From NCBI GenBank assembly GCA_038040485.1, contig JBBPIE010000016.1, forward strand, positions 62,001-126,000: a stretch of DNA of 64,000 nucleotides, in the 5' to 3' direction. Within the stretch, counting starts at the first letter, position 1. Each line of letters starts with the position of its first letter. The DNA comes from Onstottus_B arcticum. GTDB taxonomy: Bacteria > Acidobacteriota > Blastocatellia > UBA7656. This document shows positions 34,132-43,361 of the stretch, one piece after another. The notes below the pieces were generated by a model. It saw nothing but the letters and a program-made list of their open reading frames with translations, made no database searches and had not been told where the DNA came from. The position numbers were made by a program, and so were the translations under genes.

Positions 34132-34956
34132 GTGGCTGGACTACTTGAAGGCAAGACAGCAATCATCACCGGCTCGGGCCGAGGGATCGGGCGCGCGGCA
34201 GCGGAGCTTTTCGCAAGGCACGGCGCGCGAGTCGTAGTCAGCGACATCGACCCCGACCCGGCACAACAGGCCGTGGAAGCCATTCTCGCGGCAGGCGGCC
34301 AGGCTATCTCAGTGCCGGGCGACGCTACCGACAAAGCGTTTCCCGATCGCATAGTGAACGCGGCGATTGAGAAGTTCGGCGGCCTGGACATCATCGTCAA
34401 CAACGCGGGCTACACCTGGGACGCGGTGATTCACAAGATGACCGACGAGCAGTGGGAAGCGATACTGGCGCTCCATCTAACCGCGCCGTTTCGAATCATC
34501 CGCGCCGCCTCGACGTTCCTGCGCGAATCGGCTAAGCGAGAGAAAGCGGAAGCTGGTCAAGCTCGCGCTCGCAAGATCGTTAACATCAGTTCGACTTCAG
34601 GAACTCGCGGCAACCCCGGCCAGTCGAACTATTCATCAGGCAAGGCCGGCGTGATCGGGCTGACCAGGACGCTTGCAAAGGAGTGGGGCCAGTTCAACAT
34701 ACAGGTGAATTGTGTCGCGTTTGGCCGAATCGACACGCGGCTTACTCAAGCGAAAGAGAAAGGCGAGACGATCCATCGCGGAGATACCGACGTGGCGATC
34801 GGGATACCTCAAGAGCGACTCGACCGGACAGCGGCGATGATCCCGATGGGGCGCGGCGGCACACCCGACGAAGCCGCGGGCGCAATCTTCTTTTTCGCCT
34901 CGCCGTTTTCGGATTATGTCTCAGGCCAGGTGCTCGAAGTGACCGGTGGGTTGTAG
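34132..34956 (+). CDS. Short-chain dehydrogenase/reductase (FabG-like)
   Basis: The 274-residue NAD(P)-dependent oxidoreductase has the TGSGRGIGRAAAE cofactor loop, NNAGYTWD, the catalytic Ser in NISSTSG and the YxxxK pair in NYSSGKAG. The end VSGQVLEVTGGL is classical. An insert of about 25 residues (LTQAKEKGETIHRGDTDVAI) after the YxxxK region makes it longer than FabG. GTG start with AAGGAGG. First gene of a set with a dehalogenase-like hydrolase and a methyltransferase. Confidence 0.92.
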   Translation: MAGLLEGKTAIITGSGRGIGRAAAELFARHGARVVVSDIDPDPAQQAVEAILAAGGQAISVPGDATDKAFPDRIVNAAIEKFGGLDIIVNNAGYTWDAVIHKMTDEQWEAILALHLTAPFRIIRAASTFLRESAKREKAEAGQARARKIVNISSTSGTRGNPGQSNYSSGKAGVIGLTRTLAKEWGQFNIQVNCVAFGRIDTRLTQAKEKGETIHRGDTDVAIGIPQERLDRTAAMIPMGRGGTPDEAAGAIFFFASPFSDYVSGQVLEVTGGL

Positions 34957-34991
34957 GAGTCAAATACAAACAGTCAAAGGACAAACAGCGA

Positions 34992-35885
34992 ATGCCACTA
35001 GTTCGAACACCGGATAAGCGGTTTGCAAACCTCAAGGACTTTCCTTGCAAGCCGCGCTACGTCGAGATCAATGGCGCGCGGGTCCACTACATCGATGAAG
35101 GCTCGGGCGAGGTAATCCTCTGCCTTCACGGCGAGCCGACCTGGTCTTACCTGTATCGCAAGATGATTCCAACACTCGCCGCCGCGCATCGAGTAGTCGC
35201 GATGGATTTCATCGGGTTTGGCCGCTCGGACAAGTTCACCGAACGCGAAGACTACACCTTCGAAATGCATCGCAGCACGATCGCCTCTTTCATCCAGAAG
35301 CTTGATCTTACTGGGATGACCGCAGTAGTTCAGGACTGGGGAGGGCTTCTGGGGCTGCGCGTGGCGACCGAGATGCCTGAGCGATTCGCGAGGCTGGTCA
35401 TCATGAACACGGGGCTGCCAACAGGCGACGAGCCCGCTACAGAGGGTTTCATGAAGTGGAGAACCTACGCGACGACAACGCCCGACCTTCCGATTGGAAC
35501 AATAGTCAAGCGAAGCGCCGCCGATCGCGACTCAATCACAGACGAAGTAGTCGCGGCGTACGATGCGCCGTTCCCGGATGCAACTTACAAGGTGGGCGCG
35601 CAAATGTTCCCGCTGCTTGTGCCGATCGAGCCGAATCAGCCGGGTGCGCAAGAGATGCGCGAAGCTCGGGAATCGCTCTCGCGCTGGCAGAAGCCCGCCC
35701 TTGTGATGTTCTCGGATGGCGATCCGGTAACTCGCGGCGGCGACCGATTCTTTCGCAAGCTGATTCCTTCGGCAAAGAACGAACCGGAAATCGTCATTCA
35801 AGGCGCGGGTCACTTTCTTCAGGAAGAGAAAGGCGAAGAAATCGCCGCGCACATCGTTGACTTCATCAAAAGGAACCCGGCCTGA
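34992..35885 (+). CDS. Haloalkane dehalogenase-like alpha/beta hydrolase
   Basis: The 297-residue protein has HGEPTWSYLYRKM, the nucleophile elbow VVQDWGGLLGLRV with Asp and the halide-binding Trp, and the histidine in IQGAGHFLQEEKGE. The Asp nucleophile followed by Trp is specific to haloalkane dehalogenases within the fold. It may act on halogenated or other ester substrates. AAAGGA lies 10 bp before the ATG at 34992. Its stop overlaps the next start by one base (TGATG). Confidence 0.88.
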   Translation: MPLVRTPDKRFANLKDFPCKPRYVEINGARVHYIDEGSGEVILCLHGEPTWSYLYRKMIPTLAAAHRVVAMDFIGFGRSDKFTEREDYTFEMHRSTIASFIQKLDLTGMTAVVQDWGGLLGLRVATEMPERFARLVIMNTGLPTGDEPATEGFMKWRTYATTTPDLPIGTIVKRSAADRDSITDEVVAAYDAPFPDATYKVGAQMFPLLVPIEPNQPGAQEMREARESLSRWQKPALVMFSDGDPVTRGGDRFFRKLIPSAKNEPEIVIQGAGHFLQEEKGEEIAAHIVDFIKRNPA

Positions 35886-36673
35886 TGACTGGTCTGCCCG
35901 AGAAAGAATGGAACACGGCGCTCTACGACGGAAAGCATTCGTTCGTCTGGAAGTACGGTGAGGAAGTCATCGAGCTGCTGGCGCCTCAGCCCGGCGAACG
36001 GATACTCGATGTTGGCTGCGGAACGGGTCACCTCACAAGCCGCATAGCTTCGTCGGGCGCTTCAATTGTGGGCGTCGACAAGTCGCCCAGGATGATCGAA
36101 AGCGCGCGCAAGAGTTATCCCGATCTGAAGTTTCTCGAGTCGGATGCGACCAGCCTGAACTTCGACTCGGAGTTTGACGCAGTGTTCTCAAACGCGACGA
36201 TTCACTGGATCAAGGATCAACGCGCGCTCGCCTCGGCGATCTGGAGGGCGTTGAAGCCGGGCGGCCGCTTCGTCGCGGAGTTTGGCGGCAGGGGAAACCT
36301 GAGTGCGGTCCGCAAAGCGCTGAAACGCGCAATGAGCAGCGCCCGTCATGAAGTCATAGCCGGCGGCGGGCTCGAACGGTATTACCCAAGCATCGGAGAG
36401 TACGCGACGCTGCTGGAGGCCGCTGGATTTCGCGTGACCCACGCAGTTCACTTCGAACGGCCGACGAAGCTCGAAAACGGCGAGCGCGGTTTGAGCGACT
36501 GGCTTGCGACTTTCGCGGACAACGTTCTCGAACCGCTGACCGCACTCGAGCGCGAGAGCGTCGTTGGCAACGTCGAGACGCAACTGCGCGGCGAGTTGTT
36601 TCGAGATGAAAGCTGGTTTGCCGACTATCGAAGAATCAGGGTGATTGCCATCAAGCAGCCGCTTGAAGCTTGA
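35885..36673 (+). CDS. SAM-dependent class I methyltransferase (Tam-like)
   Basis: The 262-residue protein has the SAM motif ILDVGCGTGHLTSRIA, acidic post-motif VGVDKSPRMI, motif II FDAVFSNATIHWI and LKPGGRFVAEFGG. The N-terminus WNTALYDGKHSFVWKYGEEV and the FSNA-x-IHW motif resemble trans-aconitate 2-methyltransferase. It is translationally coupled to the dehalogenase-like gene. Substrate uncertain. Confidence 0.9.
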   Translation: MTGLPEKEWNTALYDGKHSFVWKYGEEVIELLAPQPGERILDVGCGTGHLTSRIASSGASIVGVDKSPRMIESARKSYPDLKFLESDATSLNFDSEFDAVFSNATIHWIKDQRALASAIWRALKPGGRFVAEFGGRGNLSAVRKALKRAMSSARHEVIAGGGLERYYPSIGEYATLLEAAGFRVTHAVHFERPTKLENGERGLSDWLATFADNVLEPLTALERESVVGNVETQLRGELFRDESWFADYRRIRVIAIKQPLEA

Positions 36674-36712
36674 CTTACTTTTTGGAATAACGCGTTGGGG
36701 CTCAGATGTCTT

Positions 36713-36787
36713 GCCACGAAGGCACTAAGTCACGAAGCCGCACCAAGACACGCTTTGTGAACCTTCGTGCCTTGGTGTCTTAGTGGC
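36713..36787. repeat. Inverted repeat CACGAAGGCACTAAG type
   Basis: Left arm GCCACGAAGGCACTAAG and right arm CCTTGGTGTCTTAGTGGC are imperfect reverse complements with an octamer-like period, about 24 bp each. It lies between the methyltransferase and amidohydrolase genes. Confidence 0.82.
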
Positions 36788-36837
36788 TGGCTCTTCTCAA
36801 CCGCAATTCCACGTGAAGATCTGAAGGAGAAAGACTA

Positions 36838-38385
36838 ATGCGACAACCGCGCGTTCTTTTTTTGCCGGCGCTATTGCTCATCGTTTCGCAACTGTGCGCG
36901 CCGGTAATGGCCGCTCAAACTGCTAAGCAAACAGTCGCCAGCGGTAAGCGATATCCCCGGCTCGTCATTCGCGGAGCGATGATCGTCGACGGCAACGGCA
37001 CGCCTGCTTCAGGCCCGAAAGACATAGTCATCGAAGGCAACACAATCAGCGAAATCGTTGCGCTCGATCCTGTAGCGCTCAAGGAAGGACGCGCGCGGCG
37101 GCCGGCGGGCGATGTTGAGATAGACGCAACCGGCAAATACGTTCTGCCCGGATTGATCAACGCTCATGGCCACGTGCAGGACGAGCGGGCCGGCGTGCCG
37201 CAACCGGTCGATTATTGCTTGAAGCTCTGGCTTGCATGCGGGATCACGACTGTCCGCGACGTTGGAAGCGATACCAAGAAGACTCTGCCGCTGCGCGATC
37301 AAACCGCCAGGGGAGAAGTCGCCGCGCCGCGCTTGTTTATCTATGCGATGTTTGGCTATCCGCCTGCGCCGCGCAACGCCGAAGAAGCTCGCGCCCGAGT
37401 CCGCGAGATCAAACAACAGGGCGCCGACGGAATTAAGATCCTCGGCGTAAATCGCGACATCCTGGCTGCGCTCCTGGATGAAGCTCACAAGGTTGGATTG
37501 CGCGTCGCTCATCACGTGGGCGTCGAAGAAACCAACGTTTGGGACGACATCAAGTTTGGGACTACGTCGATCGAGCACTGGTACGGGATTCCGGACGCGG
37601 CGATCGAAAGCGGACGGCAGAATTTTCCTTCGAGCTACAACTACAACAATGAAGTCGATCGCTTTCGCTACGCCGGGCGGCTGTGGAGAGAGGCCAACTG
37701 GGATCGCTTGATGAAAGTGCTGGACGCGATGGTTGCGGCTAACGTTGCGTGGGACCCGACGCTGGACATCTACGAAGCAAGCCGCGACCTGCAACGCGCG
37801 CAAAACCAGCCGTGGTTCGCCGAGTATCTGCACCCGACGCTCGAAGAGTACTTCAAACCGAACCCGGCGAATCACGGTTCATACTTCATCGGCTGGAGCT
37901 CGACTGACGAAGCTTTTTGGAAAGAGAACTATCGCATCTGGATGGCCACGTTGCGTGAGTTTGAGAATCGCGGCGGCTTGATCGGCGCGGGCGAGGACGC
38001 GGGGTTCATTTATCAGATGTACGGCTTCGGTTTGGTGCGCGAGCTTGAGCTGCACCAGGAAGCCGGCTTCCACACTTTGAAGGTCATTCAGCACGCGACA
38101 GGCAACAACGCGCGGATACTCGGTCAGGAAGAAAAGCTCGGCCGCGTGCGTGTCGGTTGGCTTGCGGATTTGATCGTCGTGAACGGGAATCCGCTCGAGA
38201 ACTTAAAGGTTCTTTACCCGACCGGCGTTGATGAAATCCGCGACGGCAAGACGGTTCACACCGGGGGAGTGGAGTGGACGATCAAGGACGGAATTCCTTA
38301 TCACGGGCCTTCGCTGATGAAGGAGATCAAAGAGATGGTCGCGAAGGCGCGATCAGAACGCGCTGCAAAAGCTGCGCGCCAATAA
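36838..38385 (+). CDS. Exported metal-dependent amidohydrolase
   Basis: The 515-residue protein has a signal peptide (ALLLIVSQLCAPVMAAQ) and the amidohydrolase fold: VLPGLINAHGHVQDE with the HxH metal pair, the lysine in QGADGIKILG, histidines in VAHHVGVEE and TSIEHWYG, and the Asp in GAGEDAGFIYQ. The tail LADLIVVNGNPLENLK is typical of imidazolonepropionase-like and prolidase-like members. Substrate unknown. AAGGAG precedes the ATG. Confidence 0.92.
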   Translation: MRQPRVLFLPALLLIVSQLCAPVMAAQTAKQTVASGKRYPRLVIRGAMIVDGNGTPASGPKDIVIEGNTISEIVALDPVALKEGRARRPAGDVEIDATGKYVLPGLINAHGHVQDERAGVPQPVDYCLKLWLACGITTVRDVGSDTKKTLPLRDQTARGEVAAPRLFIYAMFGYPPAPRNAEEARARVREIKQQGADGIKILGVNRDILAALLDEAHKVGLRVAHHVGVEETNVWDDIKFGTTSIEHWYGIPDAAIESGRQNFPSSYNYNNEVDRFRYAGRLWREANWDRLMKVLDAMVAANVAWDPTLDIYEASRDLQRAQNQPWFAEYLHPTLEEYFKPNPANHGSYFIGWSSTDEAFWKENYRIWMATLREFENRGGLIGAGEDAGFIYQMYGFGLVRELELHQEAGFHTLKVIQHATGNNARILGQEEKLGRVRVGWLADLIVVNGNPLENLKVLYPTGVDEIRDGKTVHTGGVEWTIKDGIPYHGPSLMKEIKEMVAKARSERAAKAARQ

Positions 38386-38409
38386 GCAGGTCTCGCTTGG
38401 AGTACACGC

Positions 38410-38694
38410 TTGAAGACTGACGGTGTCATCTGGATCAGAGAGATTGTCGAAAAGCTTGCCTCGAAGCATCACGTGGAGCCCGACGAAGTCGAACAAGTGC
38501 TGAATTCGAAGCCGAAAATCAGATTCGTTGAAAAAGGGGAAAGAAAGGGCGAAGATGTTTACGTCGCGCTTGGTCGCACCGATGCGGGCCGATACCTCTC
38601 AGTGCTTTTCATCTACAAGCCAAGCAGAGAAGCATTGATATTAAGCGCGCGGGATATGGCGAAGAAGGAGAGAAGAGTCTATGGCAAAAAGTAA
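38410..38694 (+). CDS. BrnT/RelE-like toxin
   Basis: The 94-residue basic protein (VEKLASKHHVEPDEVEQVLN, YVALGRTDAGRYLSVLFIYK, SREALILSARDMAKKERRVY) matches the BrnT/DUF4258 toxin pattern, with the final helix of Lys/Arg residues. The start is TTG at 38410, with TTGGAG upstream. It overlaps the downstream antitoxin gene by 14 bp. Expected activity is ribonucleolytic; this is inferred. Confidence 0.75.
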   Translation: MKTDGVIWIREIVEKLASKHHVEPDEVEQVLNSKPKIRFVEKGERKGEDVYVALGRTDAGRYLSVLFIYKPSREALILSARDMAKKERRVYGKK

Positions 38695-38944
38695 GTCGAA
38701 GGCGATGCCAACGTTCAAGTCCACAACCGAACTTGTCGACTACTTTGACACTCACGACCTCGGCGACCACTGGGAGAGCTTACCGGAAGCGAAACTCGAC
38801 ATAGATATCAGGAGGAGGCGACATTTGGTTGCGATCGATGAAAAGCTGATGAAGAGAGTTTCGGAGATTGCAAAGTCGAAGAGGATGCCTGCCGAGAGAT
38901 TAATAAACCGGTGGCTTGAGGAAAAGGTGTTAAACTCTCCCTAG
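38681..38944 (+). CDS. CopG-type antitoxin
   Basis: The 87-residue protein begins with a linker (FKSTTELVDYFDTHDLGDHW) typical of CopG antitoxins that pair with BrnT toxins, then a ribbon-helix-helix: RRHLVAIDEKLMKRVSEIAK and MPAERLINRWLEEKV. AGGAG within the toxin gene precedes its ATG. It probably represses the operon with the toxin. Confidence 0.82.
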   Translation: MAKSKSKAMPTFKSTTELVDYFDTHDLGDHWESLPEAKLDIDIRRRRHLVAIDEKLMKRVSEIAKSKRMPAERLINRWLEEKVLNSP

Positions 38945-38994
38945 CACGACTCACGGACGGGTTAGCAATTCTGGAAGTTGGTCGTGGAAGATTT

Positions 38995-39180
38995 TCAACG
39001 CGAATTCGCTTCTCTAAGGGCACGGAGCTTTTCCCTGAACTTGGCCGCACGCTCAGGGAAAGAGGCCATACGCCGCATGGTCTCCTCTGGCGAGTTCGAC
39101 ATAGTTATCGGATGCCGTCTGGGCTTCTTTGTCTCCTCCGCCTTTTCGTCCGACCCATCAACAAATTCTTGTTTACTCAT
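38995..39180 (-). CDS. Small charged protein of unknown function
   Basis: The ATG at 39180 has GAGGAG 9 bp upstream, which is why I accept this 61-residue frame. The product is Glu/Lys/Arg-rich (DEKAEETKKPRRHPITMSNS, then FPERAAKFREKLRALREANS). No domain, no membrane segment. It could be an orphan antitoxin-like protein, given its toxin-antitoxin neighbours, but nothing in the sequence proves this. Confidence 0.5.
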   Translation of the reverse strand: MSKQEFVDGSDEKAEETKKPRRHPITMSNSPEETMRRMASFPERAAKFREKLRALREANSR

Positions 39181-39299
39181 ACCGGCGATCTCCTCAGTGA
39201 CGCGATATATCGACACGATCAGCGGGCGCGCGTGCAACCCTGGATCTCGCTAGACCAGCCGCGCCCGCTCCGCTGCATCGAGAGTTAGGTGTCGTTCGG

Positions 39300-39884
39300 C
39301 TACGCGCTCCATTCTTCAATCTCAATTTCCGCGAACCTATACTCGGGTTGATCCATAGGAAGAGCCAATGCTAGGTCGCGCGGAATGTTAATGTGAAAGA
39401 CAGACTTTGCGTTGGCGGGCTTCAGCCGGTTCTTGCGGTTCACCCATCCGAGAACCTCAACTCGATGACGCCCGGCCGCCCAGTTTGCTGCAGTATTTGG
39501 CTCGGTGAGCTCCAATTGAGCCAGCAACGGCTGACTGTTCTTGCTAGGGATCGGAATCGGCTGGGGCGTTCCGCTCGGTCGAACGCTCGTGGTGCCAGGA
39601 ACGAACTCAAAGATCTCATTCCATAGGTACGTTTGGACCGTCGCGTCGGGGCTGGTTATCTTTGCCTCGAGGCGCTGGAGCGTTCCGAGCTTGACCGCAT
39701 CATTCAAAAGCACACACCGAAGGTGGATCCGTCTGGCCCCGCCCGGCCCACGAACGATGGCCATTCTGTCGCCGGGAACGATTGAGACCTTCGCCCTTTG
39801 AACGAAGTTTTTGTAGATGGTGTACGCGCCCGTGAGGAGGGCGACACCGCTCACAAAATAATCGAACCACGTCTTGTCGGCCAT
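39300..39884 (-). CDS. Membrane-anchored protein of unknown function
   Basis: From the ATG at 39884 the product is 194 residues with one N-terminal membrane segment (YFVSGVALLTGAYTIYKNFV) and a soluble beta-rich domain (KVSIVPGDRMAIVRGPGGAR, RIHLRCVLLNDAVKLGTLQR, HRVEVLGWVNRKNRL). A GTG at 39947 would add 21 residues. No family is recognised. It ends 64 bp before the reading frame of the small charged protein region. Confidence 0.6.
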   Translation of the reverse strand: MADKTWFDYFVSGVALLTGAYTIYKNFVQRAKVSIVPGDRMAIVRGPGGARRIHLRCVLLNDAVKLGTLQRLEAKITSPDATVQTYLWNEIFEFVPGTTSVRPSGTPQPIPIPSKNSQPLLAQLELTEPNTAANWAAGRHRVEVLGWVNRKNRLKPANAKSVFHINIPRDLALALPMDQPEYRFAEIEIEEWSA

Positions 39885-39948
39885 AGCATTCTGCACAGCT
39901 AACACGGAAATATCGGGAAAGGCCCTCGCCAGCCACTCCAAATTCACT

Positions 39949-40965
39949 TCACTTCTGCGACACGATCAACTGCTGAATCGCGGGCGGAATCTCATGAAGC
40001 TCGTTCTTCGCAAAGCCCGCGTTCTTGAACATCCGATCAAACTCCGCAAACGTGTAAGCATCCCCGCTCGGAGTGGTGGCAAGCATCGTCAAGCTGAACC
40101 CCGCAACGCCCAGCGGCGAGACTCGATCCTCGTTTGGCACGAACTCGAGCGTGACGGCGCGGCCGCCTTCGGCAAGCGCCGCGTGCACCTTCCTCAGCAA
40201 CGTCTCGTTTGTCGGCGGGTCGAAGTGATGCAGGAAATTCGTCAGCAGCACAACGTCGTAGCCGGTGCCGTAGTCGACATCAAATGCGCTGCCGGCAATC
40301 GTGCTGTGACGATCCGCAACGCCCGCGGCTTTCGCGTTCTCTTTGCTCACTTCTAAAACACTGGCCCAATCCAAACCGACGATTTCTGCGTTTGGGTTGC
40401 GCGACGCGAAGGCCAGGCCGAACAACCCGTGGCTTGCGGCGATGTCGAGAACCTTGAGCTTGCGATTGGCTTCCGGGTCTATCATCTGAGCGATCCCCTG
40501 TGCTACGGGCCGCATCATCGGAGCCATCGCGCGTGCGAACTTGACCCACACCGGATGCTCGGGCGCGAGAGTGCCGTTGTCGGGCACGGCAGTCCCGCCT
40601 TTGCGTGCTGCTTCGGTGAGGTGCTTGAAGCCTTCTTTGATTTGATCGGAAGCGATGAATTCGATAGCGCCTCCCATGTAAGCGGGCGAGCGCCGGTCCA
40701 GAAACACAGCCGAGTCTTGAGTCAGCGCGTAGTTGTTTCCTTCCTTTGTCAGAAAGCCAATCATCGTGATGTAGTCGCAAAGAATCCGCGTACCCCGCTC
40801 CGAAGCGCCACAATGAGCGCCGATCTGGGCGGCGGTGCGATTGCCTTCGCCGATTGCGGTGAACAGATCAAGCTCTATCGCGGCTCTCATCGCGTCGCTG
40901 CGTTGATAAGCTGTGATGGTCTCAAAGAAAAGTGCTGGTGATGGTTGTTGTGCCTGAGCAGACAT
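39949..40965 (-). CDS. O-methyltransferase with dimerisation domain (methyltransferase family 2)
   Basis: The 338-residue enzyme has an N-terminal winged-helix dimerisation region (AMRAAIELDLFTAIGEGNRT, HCGASERGTRILCDYITMIG), then the SAM site VLDIAASHGLFGLAFA, VGLDWASVLEVSKENA and motif TNFLHHFDPPTNETLLRKVH. This is the acetylserotonin/hydroxyneurosporene O-methyltransferase fold; substrates are typically small aromatic compounds. AAGGGGAA precedes the ATG. Confidence 0.9.
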   Translation of the reverse strand: MSAQAQQPSPALFFETITAYQRSDAMRAAIELDLFTAIGEGNRTAAQIGAHCGASERGTRILCDYITMIGFLTKEGNNYALTQDSAVFLDRRSPAYMGGAIEFIASDQIKEGFKHLTEAARKGGTAVPDNGTLAPEHPVWVKFARAMAPMMRPVAQGIAQMIDPEANRKLKVLDIAASHGLFGLAFASRNPNAEIVGLDWASVLEVSKENAKAAGVADRHSTIAGSAFDVDYGTGYDVVLLTNFLHHFDPPTNETLLRKVHAALAEGGRAVTLEFVPNEDRVSPLGVAGFSLTMLATTPSGDAYTFAEFDRMFKNAGFAKNELHEIPPAIQQLIVSQK

Positions 40966-41118
40966 TGATTGGCGATTCCCCTTTCGAGATGAATGATGAA
41001 CGCTATTAGCTTACCGTTGGGATTCCGTTCCTTCAAACGCTCGCTGTAGATGCTATCGGACGGCAGAGGCTCTTGCCTTGCCGCACCTTTAACCACAATC
41101 GGCGGCGGCGGCTCGATC

Positions 41119-41421
41119 TCATACGCGGTCACGCCAGACCCGATCGTGGCGGGCGTCGTGAATGACAGCGAATACGTGGACCGTTTGGCCTTCAACGTAG
41201 TAGCAGATGCGATAGGGAAAGCGGCGGGGATGAACCCAACGTACACTCTTGCGGCGGTAGCGAATACGAGGTACCAACGCTCGTTCGGCAAGCCAGTCGA
41301 TCGCCTTGTTTACTTCGGCTGCAAAATCCGCGCCCAACCCCTCACGCTCGCCTTCATACCAGCGAGCCGCCTCTATGATGTCCGAAAGCGCAGCCGGCAG
41401 GATGTCAACGATGTAGCTCAT
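41119..41421 (-). CDS. RelE/ParE-family toxin
   Basis: The 100-residue protein has the ParE/RelE helix pair and strand pattern: LSDIIEAARWYEGEREGLGA, FAAEVNKAIDWLAERALVPR, then VRWVHPRRFPYRICYYVEGQ and VFAVIHDARHDRVWRDR. It starts inside the stop of the upstream antitoxin gene (ATGA overlap). It likely poisons gyrase or cleaves ribosomal mRNA; which is not decidable. Confidence 0.88.
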   Translation of the reverse strand: MSYIVDILPAALSDIIEAARWYEGEREGLGADFAAEVNKAIDWLAERALVPRIRYRRKSVRWVHPRRFPYRICYYVEGQTVHVFAVIHDARHDRVWRDRV

Positions 41422-41651
41422 TTCTTGAGACGAGCGTTGATCCCGGCTTTAGCCTCATCCCACGGGATGAAGCTGCTCGGATTACGCTCACATTCATCAA
41501 GCCGCGAATCGATCAGGGCCTTCTCGTCGTCCGCCAGTTGCCCATCGTCGAGCCAGTCCGTTCCATCGATCTCCGCCAGTAGTTCTCGGACCTCCTGGCG
41601 TTCCTCGGGAGTGAGCTTTGGGAGTTCGGTGAGAATTTCGTTTTTGCTCAT
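41418..41651 (-). CDS. Addiction-module antitoxin
   Basis: The 77-residue acidic protein (ELPKLTPEERQEVRELLAEI, DDEKALIDSRLDECERNPSS, PWDEAKAGINARLKK) is a typical short antitoxin of the PF09720 type that pairs with ParE-like toxins. The antitoxin gene comes first and overlaps the toxin by 4 bp. Confidence 0.88.
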   Translation of the reverse strand: MSKNEILTELPKLTPEERQEVRELLAEIDGTDWLDDGQLADDEKALIDSRLDECERNPSSFIPWDEAKAGINARLKK

Positions 41652-41730
41652 GGCAAAACCCTAAATGAATGACCGGGCCTTCGACAAGCGAGCGAAGTGA
41701 ACACAGGGTTGGCAAGACGAAGGGTGTCGC

Positions 41731-43080
41731 TTAAGAACCGGCGGGCGCGCGATAACCCGGTCTTGCTCGAATCACGACTCTCTTCCGATTCGTGCGAACC
41801 TGAATCTTCCGATAGCTGCCGTCTCTCGCGGCGTTCGAAGGGTAATAGCCCAGCGCGTATTGAGTCCGCAACTCGGCCGCGATCTGCGCGAACGCCGCCG
41901 GCAGCGAGTAGAGCGTGTCGGCGCGAGACACCTTACCTCCCGAGAACGCCGCCAGGTCATTCAGGTATCTGTCCGCAAGCTCGTACAAAGCATCCATCTC
42001 GACGCTCACCGGGTCATTGCGCCTGGGCCGCCCCGGATCAGGATTGCGCCCGTCGGGAAACCGATTGTCTTGAGGAAACCGGTTGTCCTGAGGAAACCGA
42101 TTGTCCTGAGGATAACGATTGTCTTGTGGATAGCGATTGTCTTGAGGGTATCGATTGTCGGGCCGGCCTCCGGGGTAAGGGGTCGTCCGCGGAAACGGAG
42201 ATTCCATTGGTGGAATGCGGACATCTCCAGTAGGAGGACCGATCGGCGGAAGACGCGGCATCTCTCCGCCGGGAACGGTTGGCGGCGTTGTGCCGGTTGG
42301 TGGGCGCTTGATGATGCCGCCGATTCCGCCCTGGCTTCGCATCATCGCTTCCGTCTCGACCCGCGTATCGTAGCGAATCGGATACACGATCACTCCGGAT
42401 TCTTCCAAGGCTATGACGTTGTCCTCGTAACGCGCCCTGGCGCTGTACATATCCACACCGTCGGTGAACAACACAATAGCCTTGCGCCCCTTGATCGTCC
42501 GCAGCACTCGCAGCGCGAGCGCTACCGCATCGTAGAGCTTCGTGCCTTGCCCGGGCCGGGTTTGATTTATCGCCCCTCTAAGTTCCGAGCGATCGCTTGT
42601 GAAGTCGCACAGGTCGCGGACCTCGTCGTCAAACGAGATGACCTTTACGCGATCCGCGGGCTTGAGCTGTTCGACAAAAGTCGCGGCCGCACTCCGGATT
42701 TGCCCGAGCTTTTCCTGAGTGCTTGCGCTGGTGTCCAGCATCAGCACGACATGAAACGGTTCGTTGATGGTAGCGAAGAAGACGATCTCCTGGCTGACTC
42801 CGTCCTCATGAAGAGAGAATTGCTCGCGACGCATGTCAGGGATGTATCTGCCGTCGCGATCGCTGGCGATGACAGGAACGGTCACCAGCGTCGCTTCGAG
42901 TTTAATCGCCTGGTCGCTTTGGTTTTCGTCGTTGCGAGGGGTCTCGACGTGCGCGGGCTGAGCCTTCTTAGCCGGATCGCTTTGCTGGGGGTTTTGAGAA
43001 GCCTGACCAAAGGCAGCCGTCGCCAGAACCAGCATCAACCCGATTGCTGCAATGCGGCTTTGTGGGTTCGATGATCGCAT
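41731..43080 (-). CDS. Secreted VWFA-domain protein (acidobacterial VWFA-related type)
   Basis: The 449-residue protein has a signal peptide (AAIGLMLVLATAAFGQ) and an N-terminal beta domain (VPVIASDRDGRYIPDMRREQ). A VWFA domain with the MIDAS motif LMLDTSAS follows (DRVKVISFDDEV, AIVLFTDGVDM). A Pro-rich linker holds six imperfect NRYPQD hexapeptides, encoded by an 18-bp tandem repeat at 42056-42163. The tail (TQYALGYYPSNAARDGSYRK) is typical of the acidobacterial family. GGAGGG precedes the ATG at 43080. An extracellular adhesion or assembly role is likely. Confidence 0.9.
   Translation of the reverse strand: MRSSNPQSRIAAIGLMLVLATAAFGQASQNPQQSDPAKKAQPAHVETPRNDENQSDQAIKLEATLVTVPVIASDRDGRYIPDMRREQFSLHEDGVSQEIVFFATINEPFHVVLMLDTSASTQEKLGQIRSAAATFVEQLKPADRVKVISFDDEVRDLCDFTSDRSELRGAINQTRPGQGTKLYDAVALALRVLRTIKGRKAIVLFTDGVDMYSARARYEDNVIALEESGVIVYPIRYDTRVETEAMMRSQGGIGGIIKRPPTGTTPPTVPGGEMPRLPPIGPPTGDVRIPPMESPFPRTTPYPGGRPDNRYPQDNRYPQDNRYPQDNRFPQDNRFPQDNRFPDGRNPDPGRPRRNDPVSVEMDALYELADRYLNDLAAFSGGKVSRADTLYSLPAAFAQIAAELRTQYALGYYPSNAARDGSYRKIQVRTNRKRVVIRARPGYRAPAGS
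42056..42163 (-). repeat. 18-bp tandem repeat encoding NRYPQD units
   Basis: Six imperfect 18-bp units encode NRYPQD/NRFPQD hexapeptides in the linker of the VWFA protein. In-frame unit length means copy-number changes would alter only linker length. Confidence 0.9.
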
Positions 43081-43174
43081 ACGCCCTCCAATATGAAGCT
43101 CGTGAGGATGAACGAACTCGCTGGCGATCCTTTCACCTCGGATTCGGTGCGTCAAGCTCGGATAAAACCGTCTA

Positions 43175-43289
43175 CTCTGCGCAAACCTCACCGTCTCAGC
43201 GGCTCTGCGGTTAGCGAGGACTTTCAGGCTTTCTAATTTTCAACGCCCTCTAACCGCGGAGTCGCCGAGACGCTGAGGTTTGCGCAGAG
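43175..43289. repeat. Inverted repeat CTCTGCGCAAACCTC type
   Basis: Two arms of about 40 bp (43175-43214 and 43250-43289) are imperfect reverse complements beginning CTCTGCGCAAACCTC and ending GAGGTTTGCGCAGAG, with a 35-bp loop. It lies upstream of the VWFA gene. Confidence 0.88.
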
Positions 43290-43361
43290 AAGTAATCCGA
43301 TAGGCTCCTGGAGATCGGACTACCAACTTCCCTCCGAACCTCGCCATGGACATCCGTAGCC